Shown: in pieces, positions 32,357 to 43,206 of the stretch | Layout: each line of letters begins with the position of its first letter | How positions within the stretch are numbered: position 1 is the first letter of the stretch | Assembly: GCF_000372725.1 (NCBI RefSeq) | Contig: NW_005202427.1 | Location: forward strand, 181,239-245,238 | Direction: 5' to 3' | Source: Emiliania huxleyi CCMP1516 | Lineage: Eukaryota; Haptophyta; Isochrysidales; Noelaerhabdaceae | Length of the DNA: 64,000 nt | Made by a program: the position numbers and the translations under genes | Notes under the pieces: generated by a model | The model's input: only the letters and a program-made list of their open reading frames with translations | What the model was told of the DNA's origin: nothing | The model's database searches: none

Positions 32357-33095
32357 ATGTTTGTCGACGCGCGGCGTGCAGGGTACGACTCCTTAGGCGC
32401 GAACGTGGGAAGCGCCCGTCCCCCACACTGGGGACCCGCCCAAGTTCTTCACACATGGCACACCCCTGACCCAAGATCACGAATAGGAATGTACAGAACC
32501 CTCCTCGAATCTGATCCATCCATGCACTCGCGGTTCAGGCCCGGGCAAGACGTGCCGCAGGGCCGTCCAGCGTGCGTGGCTGGCGCCGATAGATTCAGGG
32601 ACATGCCGGCCCCAGGCGAGTCGCCGATGGCACTCACGCTCAACGTCCGCTGAGCCAGTCATTCCCGCATGGAGCTCATGTGAGCAGAGGCCTTAGCGCT
32701 TAGTCCTTAGACCTTAGTTAGTTAGGGACGATGTCGAAATGGGGTCGTCATAAGGCCATCTGTACTGAGCAACCACACCGTCCGCCGTCCAGCACAATCG
32801 CCAGGGTGGCGAGCGCCGCACACAGCACTGTTCGTGCCGCGATCACGAGAGACGCGTGGTCACAAGCGCATCTGCGCGTCCTTTGATATTGTCTGTCTGT
32901 CGGTCCCGCCCGGGTAGCCTCGGGCGGCAAGGGCGAGCTCAGGCGAGACACACAGCGCGGACGTCGACGCGCGTGAAACTTAGCGCGGCAAGAGATTGCT
33001 CGAACCCTAAAATTCTTCTTAGTTTTGTCCGAGACGAGCGTGAGGACGAGTCAGGGTCGCGTCCCGTGTCAGCCCAACTGCAGCCACCCGCGCTA
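32357..33095. other. Divergent spacer
   Basis: Lies between two genes transcribed apart. An open frame continues upstream of the next gene from 32856 but looks non-coding (Arg/Ser-rich, no family). I see no repeat or RNA gene. Confidence 0.5.
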
Positions 33096-35225
33096 ATGCC
33101 GCGTCCCGCCAACGACGACGAGTGGGTGGACGTGAGCAAGGGCGAGGACGAGAGCGCCGCCTACTCGACGTACATCGACGACCGCACGCATCTTTCCCCA
33201 GTATACGCTGCCGGCGACCTGCGCTACGTCCTCCGCGTGCCCAAGGGAGCAATCGTCAACGAGGCAAAGCGGGTGGCAAAGGCGCTGCACGGCTGCAACG
33301 CGTGCATCCACCGCGCAGGAATATACGTGCGTGACCTCGGCCCATCGGGGCCCGTGTTCCTCCACAACCTAACCTGCGGCATTGCCGCGCCGTGTGCCGA
33401 GGTGACCAAGCTGCGAGAGCTCGCGGAGGATCTCGCAGAGCAGGCGTGCCAGTCATGCCAGCAGCACGAGCTCGTCGTGGTGACCGACGCGACCTACGCA
33501 CCCGTCCGAGAGGGCAAGTGCGCCGCCACTGGAGAGGAGTACGGCCATTGGACCGTCCATCCCGCTGCATGCTCGACATCCGAGGCGGCCACACGCTACA
33601 GCAAGCTCGCGCGCTACTATGGCCAGATGGATGTGCGACTCGCCAAGCTGACGGTGCCAGAGGCGCTGGCATCTGTCAACATCATGCTCGAGGAGCAGCC
33701 GCACCTTGAGCGCCCAGAGCACTATGCCGCGTGTCTACGCTGGGTGAAGACTCTTCAGCGTCACGCCGTCGAGCAGTGTACGACCGGAAGCGGCGCGTTT
33801 GAGCTCATGTCGCTGGCCGACAAGGCGAAGCTGCGAGTGCTCGCAATCCTTCACGGCCGCGTGGAGGGCGCGACGCACCTCGACTTCCACCAGTCAGACA
33901 ACATCGTCGACTTTCTCACGCTGCCCTCGCGGGACGCACTGCGCGCGGAGATGGACTCGCGCTCGGATCCCCGCTTCTACATGGTGTCACAGCTGAACCG
34001 AAAGCTCGCCTCGGCAGGCGTCACCTCGAGGCACCTGATTGGGCTCACGTGGGACGGCAAGTTCACCGACGACCTAGACATCCATGTCAAGACGCCCAGT
34101 GGCAACAAGATCTACTACGGCAACAAGTCGGCAGACGGGTGCACCCTCGACTTTGACGCCAATGTGACGCAGGGCGAAGCCAACCCGTGCGAAAACGTGA
34201 GCTGCAAGCCGGGGACCTTCGAGGTTTCGGTGGACAACTACACGCGCCGTACGCGCGGGGCCGTCCCGTTCCAGGTCGTTTGCCGACAGGAAGGCATGCC
34301 CGACGTCGTGTACGACGGCACGTGGCCGGCGAACCGCGCCAAGGGCCGCCTCCTGCTCGTCTGCCGGCACACCTTCACCGAGGCGAGGGAGGAGCCGGGT
34401 GGGCTGGCGATGTCGGCCGGCGCGGCGGGGCGCGCCAAGGCGCTCGCGGGCGAGTGGTCCGCGAAGATCGGCGAGCCAACAGCTGTTGTCGCGACAACCG
34501 ACGACCTCGCGGGCGCGTGCGGCGCGACCGTCTACCGCTGCGGCCGTGCGACCGAGCCGGCGCAGGTCGGTCGCGTCTTCATGAGCATGGCGGCGAGCAC
34601 AAGCAACAAGACCGCGCCGGCAGCCGACCCCGTCAGGCGGAAGAAGGCTTTCCTGAGCGAGAGCGTCAAGCGTCACCCAACGACAGTGAGCGAACTCGTG
34701 GCGCACGTCCAGGCGCACCCCGCTACGCAACTCGCCGTCCGCGCGCGCGACCATGCGCCTGGCTACATGGTCAGCCTCGCCACAAAGTGCGCTGGCGTCC
34801 GCAAGACCGACCTCCCGGCGCCGTGCCACTTTCACGACAAGCACGCGCTCCCGGTCAAGCCGGTGAGGGCAACGGTTGGGAACGCGCGCCTTGACAGGTC
34901 TTGGCTGCCATGCATGAGCCCAAACGGGTACGTGCGAGTGAGCGCGGTGGTCGACGTGGCAGGAAGCTGCCCATTCCTGGCGCTCGAGGGCGCCGCTCTG
35001 CCAACATGCGGCGAGGCCTTCCCGCTGGCGTCCGGCTTCTACCCGACGGATCTGAGCGCCGACTACCATGCGCACCGCGAGCGCTGGGCCTTCTACCACA
35101 GCCAACTCAAGCCGCGCGTGCCCGCGGACGCGAAGGAGGGCGCAGTCACGCTGGTGGGTGCGTTCCTAACGGGGGACAAGGCTATCGTGTACATGGACGG
35201 CGTCCAGCTGACGCTGAAGACGTGA
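33096..35225 (+). CDS. Intronless 709-residue protein with a YfaP/DUF2135-like beta domain
   Basis: A long uninterrupted frame in a neighbourhood of intron-rich genes. Residues about 310-410 read LIGLTWDGKFTDDLDIHVKT, GNKIYYGNKSADGCTLDFDA, then ENVSCKPGTFEVSVDNYTRR: the W-D...D-L-D-x-H-V-x-T-P-x-G...Y-Y-G-N-K pattern of the YfaP/DUF2135 beta-sandwich found in bacteria and in proteins of large DNA viruses of protists. The N-terminal half is Cys/His-containing helical sequence and the C-terminal 200 residues are unassigned; neither matches a family I know. ATG at 33096 chosen because coding character starts there; the frame is open back to 32856. Intronless state and domain make a transferred or viral origin possible, not proven. 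Confidence 0.75.
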   Translation: MPRPANDDEWVDVSKGEDESAAYSTYIDDRTHLSPVYAAGDLRYVLRVPKGAIVNEAKRVAKALHGCNACIHRAGIYVRDLGPSGPVFLHNLTCGIAAPCAEVTKLRELAEDLAEQACQSCQQHELVVVTDATYAPVREGKCAATGEEYGHWTVHPAACSTSEAATRYSKLARYYGQMDVRLAKLTVPEALASVNIMLEEQPHLERPEHYAACLRWVKTLQRHAVEQCTTGSGAFELMSLADKAKLRVLAILHGRVEGATHLDFHQSDNIVDFLTLPSRDALRAEMDSRSDPRFYMVSQLNRKLASAGVTSRHLIGLTWDGKFTDDLDIHVKTPSGNKIYYGNKSADGCTLDFDANVTQGEANPCENVSCKPGTFEVSVDNYTRRTRGAVPFQVVCRQEGMPDVVYDGTWPANRAKGRLLLVCRHTFTEAREEPGGLAMSAGAAGRAKALAGEWSAKIGEPTAVVATTDDLAGACGATVYRCGRATEPAQVGRVFMSMAASTSNKTAPAADPVRRKKAFLSESVKRHPTTVSELVAHVQAHPATQLAVRARDHAPGYMVSLATKCAGVRKTDLPAPCHFHDKHALPVKPVRATVGNARLDRSWLPCMSPNGYVRVSAVVDVAGSCPFLALEGAALPTCGEAFPLASGFYPTDLSADYHAHRERWAFYHSQLKPRVPADAKEGAVTLVGAFLTGDKAIVYMDGVQLTLKT

Positions 35226-35925
35226 ATTGAGAGAGGCGCTGCATTCCGATGAACTCCTGCCACAGGAAGGAGATTAGGATGACGGTGTTGGTGTCTTTTG
35301 TCTCGTCTATTCCCCCGTTGTTTGCACATTCGACTCCCTATTTTTCTCACACACACAGGGCCACCGTCGCGCTGGGAGCTCCCAGCCGCGGGGGCGGGGG
35401 CGGGGGCGGGGGCCCGTCGAGGGGGCCCGGGGGGGACCCCCTGCGCACATTGGGTCGGACACACACCTTCTCTGGTAGGACGGGAACGAGATGATAGTAG
35501 GGAGTAGAAGAAAGCAAAGAGGAGCCCTGCGCACGCACGACTCCGCAGGAGAAACCCCTCCCGCCCGTGCTTGCGCAGCGCAGCCTCCTACACACCGCGC
35601 GCGCCGCCGCTCGAGCAGGCGGATGTCGAGCAGGCGCTTCCTGAGACGCTTCCTAGACACTTCCTAGACGCACTCGCCGCCGCGCGCTTGCGCGCCCCCC
35701 CCCCGGCGCCGGCCCCGGGCGCGCCCGCAGCCCGCCCCCGGGCCCGCGCCGCCGCCGGGGCGCGTGACCGCGATCCGCGTGTCGTCTGTGAACGGTGTGA
35801 GAGTGACAGTGAGTGCCTGTCCGATGCTCGTGGTCGGTCTGTCCATTTTTCTGCTTATGACGACGACACGGCGCCGCAACTTGTGGAGATAGTCGCCAAC
35901 TCTCGGGGGAGCGCTACAGCCGTCC
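35226..35925. other. Convergent spacer with GC-rich low-complexity tracts
   Basis: Between two converging genes. Contains G-rich (35390-35440) and CG-rich (35690-35765) low-complexity sequence and no supported coding region. Confidence 0.5.
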
Positions 35926-38729
35926 TCATCGGCGGCGCGGGTCGAGTGCGCCGGCGTGCATGCCCATGCCCGGACCCATACCCGGACCCATGCCCTGGCC
36001 CATACCCTGGCCCATACCATGGCCCATGCCGCCGCCCATGCCGCCCATCCCGCCCATCCCGCCGCTAGCCATGCAACCATTGTTGGGCCCGTTCAGGAGC
36101 GAGAAGAAGGCGGCCTGGGCGCCTTGGATCCCGTTGGCGGCGCCCGCGCGGTCGATCGCGCCGAGCAGCGCCTCTGCCGCCGCGGTGCCTCCTCCCGTCA
36201 AGTGCTGCACGAGGGCAGCCTGCAGCATGGGCGTCGTGGAGAGGGCCATCAGCAGCGGCGGGTACACCTGGAAGGGGGTCCCGCAGGCGGGGCGAGGTCA
36301 GGAGGAAGCACCAGAGGGAGGGGCAGGGGGCGGTGCATGAGCGCGGGAGGAGAGGGGTGTACGACGAGAGTGGGTGGGAGTCCGCCTGCAGCTTGTTCAT
36401 CACCAGGGCCAACGCAGCCGGACCTCCTCCGCCGCCGCCGCCCATTGCACCGCCGTTCACCACGCCGCCCGCCCCCATCATGCCTCCCGCCCCCCCGCCG
36501 CCGCAGCCGCCCATCACGCCGCTGTGAGGCGCCTGCCTCGGTGCGCCGCCGCCGCCGCCCGCGCACCCGCCGCCCAAGCCGCCTCCCATCGCGCCCATGC
36601 CGCCGCCGCCGAGAGCGCCCGCCGTGGCGCCAGAGAGGAGCGGCTTCGGAGCCCCTGCATGGCCGAAGGGGGAGGGGCGTGAGGGCGCGACGCGGGGGCT
36701 GAGGCGGAGCAGAGACGAGGCGCGCGGCACCGATGCCGGCCCGCTGGAGCGGCTTGTCGGCCGTCGTGGGGATGACCAGTCCGTCTGCGAAGAGGACCGA
36801 GTCGCCCGAGCCGTCGTGAACCTGCCACCCGCAGCGAGGGGGCGTCAGGGGAGGGTGGAGGGGAGGGCCAGAGGGGGGGCAGTCGCTGCGCCTGCCACTC
36901 GCCGTTTGCGGCAATGCTGATCGACAAGCGCGCCTGAGCACGGCGGCCGCGGCCGCGTGTTGGAGAGGATTCTCTTCCCGAGGGCGGCGCGGTGGGAGGC
37001 GTGATCGCGCCGGGCAGTAGCTCGGCTCCATCTCGGCCATCTCTCTCGGCCGTCTCTCTGCCGTCTCTCTGCCGTCTCTCTGCCGTCTCTCTGCCGTCTC
37101 TCTGCCGTCTCTCTGCCGTCTCTCTGCCGTCTCTCTGCCGTCTCTCTGCCGTCTCTCTGCTCGCCTCCGGCAGCAGCTCCGCGAGCGAGCCGTTGATTGC
37201 CTGTTGGCGGATGACGCCGGGTGAGGAGAAAGAGGCGGCTCGCAAGCTCCGGGGCCGGGGAGAGCAGTCGCCTCGAGGGTGGAGGCAGTGCGCCATCCGC
37301 CGGAGGCGAGGGTGAGCTCGCCGCTCTCGGGCGAGAGGCGCACCTGCAAAGGGCGGGGGTCGTGCTGGACGAGTGTTGGGCTACGGCTCGCAGAGGAGGG
37401 AGGAGGAGGGAGGAGGAGGGAGGGGAGGGGGAGGGAGGAGGGGGGAGGAGGAGGGAGGGAGGGGGAGGGGGAGGAGGGGGAGGAGGGGGGGGAGGGGGCT
37501 CGCGGACGTGTGGGTGTGCGGGGCGGGGCGTGTGGGTGAAGGGAGGGGGGGGAGGGGACGGCGGGCGCACGATGTCGTTGCTGTGCAGCTGCACGACGAT
37601 GTCGTCCCCGTCCTGTAGAACCTCCACCGCCATGGCCGCCGCCTGCCCGCTCACCGGCGCCGCACACCGCGCCCGCTTCACGCCGCGCTCGCCGCCAGCC
37701 GCGCCGGCGTCGACGCATGTGGACGCGCCGTTGGCCGCCGCGCCTTCGGCCGTCGACGCGCAAGTGCCGCCGTCGCCGCCGCTCATGGCGGCGCCGGCGA
37801 CGGCCGCAGAAGCGGCTAAGTCCGCATCGCCCACCACACCCTCCTGCAAAAGTGCGGCGATGGGCGCCGAAGCCATCACAGCCGCGCCGCTGTCGGTGAG
37901 CTGCGGCGTCGTGGCCGCCGCGGCGGGCCCGCTGGACTCGAGCTTGGCGGCGGATGGCGGCTGCGCCTGGGGAGGAGGAGGAGGAGGCTGGCGGTGAGGG
38001 ACAGAGAGGAGGGCTGCGGTGAGAGGCGGCGGCTGGTTGGGCCATGGTGGCACAGCGAGGGCGGCGACGGGCGCCGGCGGAATGCGAGGGGAGCGGCCAT
38101 ACGCGAGGGGGCGGGGAGGAGGAGAGAGGGAGGAGGAGAGGGGGTGGGGAGAGGGAGGAGAGGGGGTGGGGAGAGGGAGGAGAGGGGGTGGGGAGAGGGA
38201 GGAGAGGGGGTGGGGAGAGAGGGAGGAGAGGGGGTGGGGAGAGAGGGAGGAGGGAGGGCTTGACGACCTGGCTGAGGAGCGCAAGCACTGCGTCGTGGCC
38301 CTCGGAGGCGGCGAGCTCCCGCGCGCCGACACCGTCCACGTTGGCCCCGAGCGAGGCGCCCGCAGCCTTGAGGCTCTGCGCCTCGAACAGCTGGTTCCGC
38401 GCCGCCGCGTGCATCAGCGGCGTCCACCCGTCGGCATCCGTCGCGTCGACATCGGCGCCAGCTCGCAGCAGCGCGCCGAGGCAGCGCGCCGATCCCTCGA
38501 GGACCGCAACCCCGAGCGGCGTCAGTCCCGTCTCGGACTCGCGCGCCTCCAACGCCGCGCCGCCGGCGAGGAGTGCCTCGAGCGCCTCGAGCTGGTCAAA
38601 GGCTGCGGCGGCGCCGAGCGGAGTGCGGCCATCGACCGGGTGACGCCAGTCGATGTCGGCGCCGGCGGCGAGAGCCTCGCCAATCTCGGCCACCCTGCCG
38701 TGCCGCGCCGCCCAGAAGAGCTCTTTCAT
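35926..38729 (-). CDS. Ankyrin-repeat protein with Gly/Met-rich C-terminus (many small exons)
   Basis: Exon 1 (38729-38268) encodes about four ankyrin repeats: MKELFWAARHGRVAEIGEAL, DGRTPLGAAAAFDQLEALEA, TGLTPLGVAVLEGSARCLGA, DGWTPLMHAAARNQLFEAQS. Exon 2 (37966-37571) is Ala-rich with a KRARC basic patch. Short exons follow: from 37343 (VRLSPESGELTLASGGW), near 37200 (AINGSLAELLPEA), near 36930 (RLSISIAANGEWQ), near 36820 (VHDGSGDSVLFADGLVIPTT), near 36650-36530 (Gly/Met-rich), and 36267-35926, ending in MGGMGGMG/GMGQGMG repeats. Borders of the middle exons are approximate. Ankyrin repeats suggest a protein-binding adaptor; no enzyme domain is visible. Confidence 0.65.
37038..37160. repeat. 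Intron minisatellite, 11-base unit TCTCTCTGCCG
   Basis: About ten near-perfect copies in an intron of the ankyrin gene. The coding-strand unit AGAGACGGCAG also occurs in introns of the SulP gene and, as AGAGACCGCCG, in the RecD2-type gene. Confidence 0.9.
38108..38262. repeat. Intron minisatellite, GGAGAGGGGGTGGGGAGAG unit
   Basis: Six or so copies of a purine-rich unit of about 20-22 bases on the plus strand, directly after the donor site of ankyrin-gene exon 1. The coding strand is pure C/T, as in most introns here. A similar G-rich tract lies at 37385-37500. Confidence 0.85.
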
Positions 38730-38737
38730 GCTCCACA

Positions 38738-38882
38738 GGCGCGAAGCGGAGGAGGGGAGCCCTCTCGTTTCTCAAAAAAGAATTTACAGCACGGAGCCCC
38801 GCTCACGCTCACCCTTCTCCTTCCCTAACCCATGGGAGAATGAAATTGTTTATTGATTGGTTCGTGTTTGTTGGCCAGCCAG
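38738..38882. repeat. Dispersed direct repeat, copy 1
   Basis: About 145 bases ending GTTTGTTGGCCAG are repeated at 40746-40912 in the same orientation, nearly identical over CCCCGCTCACGCTCACCC onward. This copy lies just upstream of the ankyrin gene start. Confidence 0.85.
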
Positions 38883-39105
38883 AAAATCGAGATTTTGCGA
38901 GATCGCACGTCCGGTTGGCCGTTATTTTTGAGAGAGAGATTTTTATTAACTTCTCTATTTTTGTGAGTCTTGGCGCTGCCCGTGTGTTCTAAACATGTAA
39001 CGTACTTTTAGCTTACTGGGAGAAGCGAACTAGGCTCTCTAGGGGTCGGCAGGACAAACCAAACAACAAAAACCTTCCCAGTGCTCCACAAGTGCTTCTC
39101 TGTTC

Positions 39106-40098
39106 TCATGCAGAGCGTGAGCCGTGACAGAGGTCCTCACACACCTCAGCATTGATGTCCTCACGTCGGATGCACACGCAAAAGGAAAAGGCTGCGCTCG
39201 GCGGGAATCGTCCCGTGGGGAAGCGCGCAAAGTCCAGCCTCTCGTCGCCAAACTTGCTAAACTCAAAGTCCGTCCACCCAAGCTCGGTCAGCTCCCGCGC
39301 CGCATCCTCCTTGCTGAGAGCATTGTCCAGTGCGCCCGGCGTCGACTTGGCCACCTCGCTCTCAGACGCGTCCATGTACTGCAACACAAAGACGGACCCC
39401 GGCGCGGCCACCGCAGAGACGTCCTTCAGCAGCTTGATCTTGCCCAAGGCGCCAAGGTACATAATCAGACCCTCGGCGATGAATAGCGCCGGTGCGGCGG
39501 CATCGAAGGCCGATCCCTCCGACCCCAACTCCGTGGCTAGCGTCCTCTCCTCGTCCTTAAAGTCGAGATCGACGCGATGCACAGGGCAGTGCGCGGCTGG
39601 CGCCTGAGGCAAGGCGAGGCCAGGTGGTGACGAGCCGTTGGTGACGTCCCCTGAGGCATTCCGTCATTTATTATTATGCGCCTGCAGCACGCGCTCAAAG
39701 ATTCGAGCCTTGCCGTCGTTCACCACCTTCATGTCCACGTTGAAGGAGCCATTGGCAAACGCCTTGTAGCACTCGAGGCGGTAGGGTCGCGTGTCCATCC
39801 CGGCGCCGAGATTCACAAGCTGCTTAAAGCCGCATGCGCACTCCTTGACTCTGTCGTCGATGAAACGGGTGCGGACGGCGACCCACGTCTTGTGAAACGC
39901 GGCCCAGTCCTCGAAACCAAACATCTGGCTCATGTTGCCGAAGCCTGCCGAGAGCGTCTCGCCCTTGGTGCCAGCCAGCGCCTCAGCAAGCGGGTCGACA
40001 AAGAGAGCGTCGGGCCGCTTTGACTCGAGCGCCCGCTCCCACGCAATCATCATGGCGCTGTCGTTTGTAAAATTGTCGACCGCATCGCTTGCTGCCAT
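39106..40098 (-). CDS. Leucine-carboxyl-methyltransferase-type (PPM family) SAM methyltransferase (2 exons)
   Basis: Exons 40098-39682 and 39603-39106 joined by a 78-base GC-AG intron give 304 aa, normal for the family. Motifs: ALESKRPDALFVDPLAEALA, VAVRTRFIDDRV, the SAM-binding LVNLGAGMDTRPYRL, then VHRVDLDF and LFIAEGLIMYL. The family includes LCMT1, which methylates the PP2A C-terminal Leu, and many bacterial O-methyltransferases; this copy is closer to the generic PPM group by its R-T-R-F-I-D-D segment. Substrate unknown. ATG at 40098 is the only sensible start. Confidence 0.88.
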
Positions 40099-41186
40099 GG
40101 CTGGAGACCGTGGCAGATTGAAGGCTTCGCCGACAGTTCGCTTCGTCGCTTAGCAGGCTGCCGACACTCGGGCGCCAAGGCGCGCGATCGCAGCCGGAAG
40201 TCGCTTGTCGGCCGTCAAGGCGCACGATCAAAGAAGTCGCGCCGGCCGACCCAAGTTCTCCAAGTGCTCTCCGGGTTGCGGATGAAGCTGAAGATCGGAG
40301 AGAGACTGCGAAGAGAGATAGGAAGAGGCGGACGCCCAAGGGTGGGCGACGGCTAGTGCACCACACCCCTCTCCTTAAAATCCCTGTGTGGTGGCGGCGT
40401 GCCGTCCTCCCATCCCTCCCTTGGGTTGTCCGTTTTCTTTCTTTCTTTTTGAAGCTGAAGAATTTGAAACTCACTCACACGCCCGCATACCTTGGCATGT
40501 GAACTATGTCGCGCGCACCTTGACGAGGTCTTTGGACTTTGCACTTTGGGGTACTGCACGTTCGACCAGCCCGGAGCGCGCGCATAGTTCTTGTTGGGCC
40601 GCTCCGTTTCGCGCTTGTCCTTCCACGTCTCACCCTGAAAGTCGAGAATCCGGTTCCGCGTCACATGCTGCGGCAGGTACGTGTAACGTGTTGATGCACC
40701 CCTCGCGGCACCGCGTGTACAGGTGCACGCTTGCACACCTCTCCGTGTCAAGGCGCGAAGCGGAGCCGGAGGAGGGGAGGCCTCTCGTTTCTCTCTCCAA
40801 AAAATAATTTACCTGTGCGACCCGGGGCCCCGCTCACGCTCACCCTTCTCCTTCCCTAACCCATGGGAGAATGAAATTGTTTATTGATTGCTTGGTGTTT
40901 GTTGGCCAGGCAGACGCCCAAGGGCAAAATACATGGGAGACGGCTAGCACCACACACACTCCTCCGGCCAAAGGATATCCACCTCGAGAACCTCGAGAAC
41001 ACTCCTCCTTGAAATCCCGAACTTGCTTCATTTTTAGGATGGCACCGCATCCGCACCCAAAACTGATGATTTCGAGGCTCGGCCACCCAGCTCACACCTC
41101 TCGTGATGATCCTTTTGCACGCACGCTCGCTGTTCGCGCCGCGCGTTCCGTCACCGAATATCGCGCCACGCGCGCGTCCGCCCGCC
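40099..41186. other. Spacer with repeated segments
   Basis: Holds copy 2 of the dispersed repeat (40746-40912). Short related blocks around ACGCCCAAGGG...GACGGCTAG occur at 40331-40385 and 40914-41020, suggesting local duplication. No gene seen. Confidence 0.55.
40746..40912. repeat. Dispersed direct repeat, copy 2
   Basis: Second copy of the 38738-38882 sequence, with small insertions. The two copies flank the methyltransferase gene about 2 kb apart. Confidence 0.85.
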
Positions 41187-42586
41187 ATGGCTGGCAATTT
41201 CTGGCTCGTGTACCACGACCTTCTCGAAAGCGACGAAGAGGTCGCCTTGGACTGGTCTGCGCCCCTCCACTGCCCCTGCCCTAAGAACAGGCTGCACTCT
41301 ACATCCCCGTCTCGCCACCAGGTGGACGGATATAGCGGACATTCGGTTTGACAAAATGGCTTTGGCTCAGCACGATGCCGGTGAGCCAGAGCGAGCGCCC
41401 AAGAGGAACCCTCGTGCAGCCTCTCGTGCATGTCTCCAATCACGTCCACGCCACATGTATCGTCAGGCCTATTTACGCACTACTTCCTCCCGACCGGCAC
41501 CGTCGGCCCGATCCTCTCCCTCTACGAGACCGCCGAGCCGCTCACGCGCGACGAGTTTGAGCGGAGGCGCGCGCTGGCTGAGTATGGCTATGTTGAGAGT
41601 CAACTAGTCACGTGCTAGACCGCGCCGGACAACACACACTCGCTCCCTCCCCTCCCAGGCACGCCGAGACTGGGACGCCTCTCCCCATCACCACGCTCTC
41701 GCCGCTGCTGCCGCCGGCGACGACACCGCCGTCCGCATGGCCGACCTCGTCCTCGGAGGTGCTCGCGCGGCACCCCTCCTTTGCGCGGCAGGCCATCCTC
41801 CTCCGCGTCGACGCCCGCAAGGACCTCAACCGCCACGCGGTCGCACGCAAGGCGGCGGAGCTGCAGGACGGCGACGCTCCGCCGCCGCCGCTGGCCGCCG
41901 AGACGACGGGCTCGTACTTTCTAGTGCGGCACGTGCCACTCGCCGAGGGCGCCGCCGAGGCGCTCTGTGACCGCGTGCGCAACGCCGGCCGCCTCACCTC
42001 GCCGCACCCGGCGCAGCTGCACAACCATCTGCTGCTGCCCGCCGGCGGAGAGGGTGGCGGGTCGGTCTTCACGCTGTGGGAGACGAAGGCCCCGATGGAG
42101 GCCGAAGTCTTCCAGGCCTTCATCGACTCGCCAAACAGCCCCGCGTCGGTTGAGCTCTTCGACAGCACCACGCACGCGGTGGCGGCCGGCACGGGCTTGC
42201 TCCCCGCCGCCGCCTTCCCGCAGACGCTGAGCTTCGCGCAAAAGCTGCAGTTCCCCTTCATGGACGACTCCATGGGCGCCGTCCGCTCCGTCGGCGACAT
42301 GGTCCGCTCGATGGGCGAGCTGCTGGACGAAGAGTCGCCGGCCGAGCAGGTGCTGTATGGCACTTGGAGCCAGGAGGCGGTGGCGTCGGAGCAGGTGCCG
42401 TATACGAGGCCGCGGGAGGCCGGGGCTTCGCCCGCCACCGCGACGCGCGAGGCGATCGAGGAGAAGCTCAGGGCGCCGTTCGCCGTGCGTGCGCCCTTCC
42501 GCTCGCAAAAGGAGGCGCGGAAGCAGCTGCTCGAGCAGCAGGCCGGCCAGATCAAGGACGCGCTCGACGATGCGCGCAAGAAGTAG
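41187..42586 (+). CDS. Unknown protein with two similar alpha-beta domains (4 or more exons)
   Basis: Exons: from ATG 41187 (MAGNFWLVYHDLLESDEE), 41322-41380 (TDIADIRFDKMALAQHDA), 41467-41581 (LFTHYFLPTGTVGPILSLYE) and 41659-42586. The exon 1 end is not resolved. The pattern H-Y/H-F/L-L-P...S-L/T-L-Y/W-E-T occurs twice (exon 3 and LHNHLLLPAGGEGGGSVFTL WETK in exon 4), indicating an internal duplication resembling dimeric ferredoxin-like barrels. The C-terminus is a charged helix (SQKEARKQLLEQQAGQIKDA). I recognise no named family. Confidence 0.6.
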
Positions 42587-43206
42587 AGCGCTGGGCACCT
42601 TCGGCCGCGAGGAAGCGAGGAGCGTGCGCGCTAGCCCTCCTCCTCCCCCCCCTCTCGCCCACAGCGAGGAGCGGCCGACCAGACTGAGGGAGTGGGCAGC
42701 ACGGGACCACGCGCGCGGCTGGGTTGGTGCTGTGTACATACAGAGTACAGCGTACGAGCTGCGTTTGACTTGCGTGCAAGGTTGTGTGGGAGAGAGAGTA
42801 CTGACATCTGGAGAGGGTGTCGGTCGTCGGAGAGACACACCTCCAGAGCCAGACCCAGGTTTTGATACCCTCTCTTCTCGCGCGCGAGAGTGTGTGGTGC
42901 GTGTCCCGGGCGCAGCAGCAGAGACGAGAGAGCAGAGGGGCAGCGCAGAGGAGCAGCAGCGCTGGGGCCTGCGTGGGCTGTGGCCGTGGGCCGTGGGGGG
43001 GGCCAGGCGCCAGCACCCGGCCAGCGTGTGTGGCGTGTGTGGGCTGTGGGGGAAACACACGCCTAAGGCCCTATCACACACACGAAAAACACTAGTGTGT
43101 AGTGAACCGGGAAATTGGTAAACGATCCCGCGTGTTGGGTCGAAAAGGACTACAACGAGAGGATGGTTAGAACTTGGTTGCGACTTGACACACGGCCAGA
43201 TCTCCG
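42587..43206. other. Convergent spacer rich in GTGTG tracts
   Basis: 3' regions of two converging genes. Contains GTGTGTGG and GGGCTGTGG-rich low-complexity sequence around 42950-43060. No gene seen. Confidence 0.5.

Noticed and set aside
37038..37160. CRISPR-like array
   Set aside because: Uniform 11-base tandem units without spacers; a minisatellite in a eukaryotic intron.
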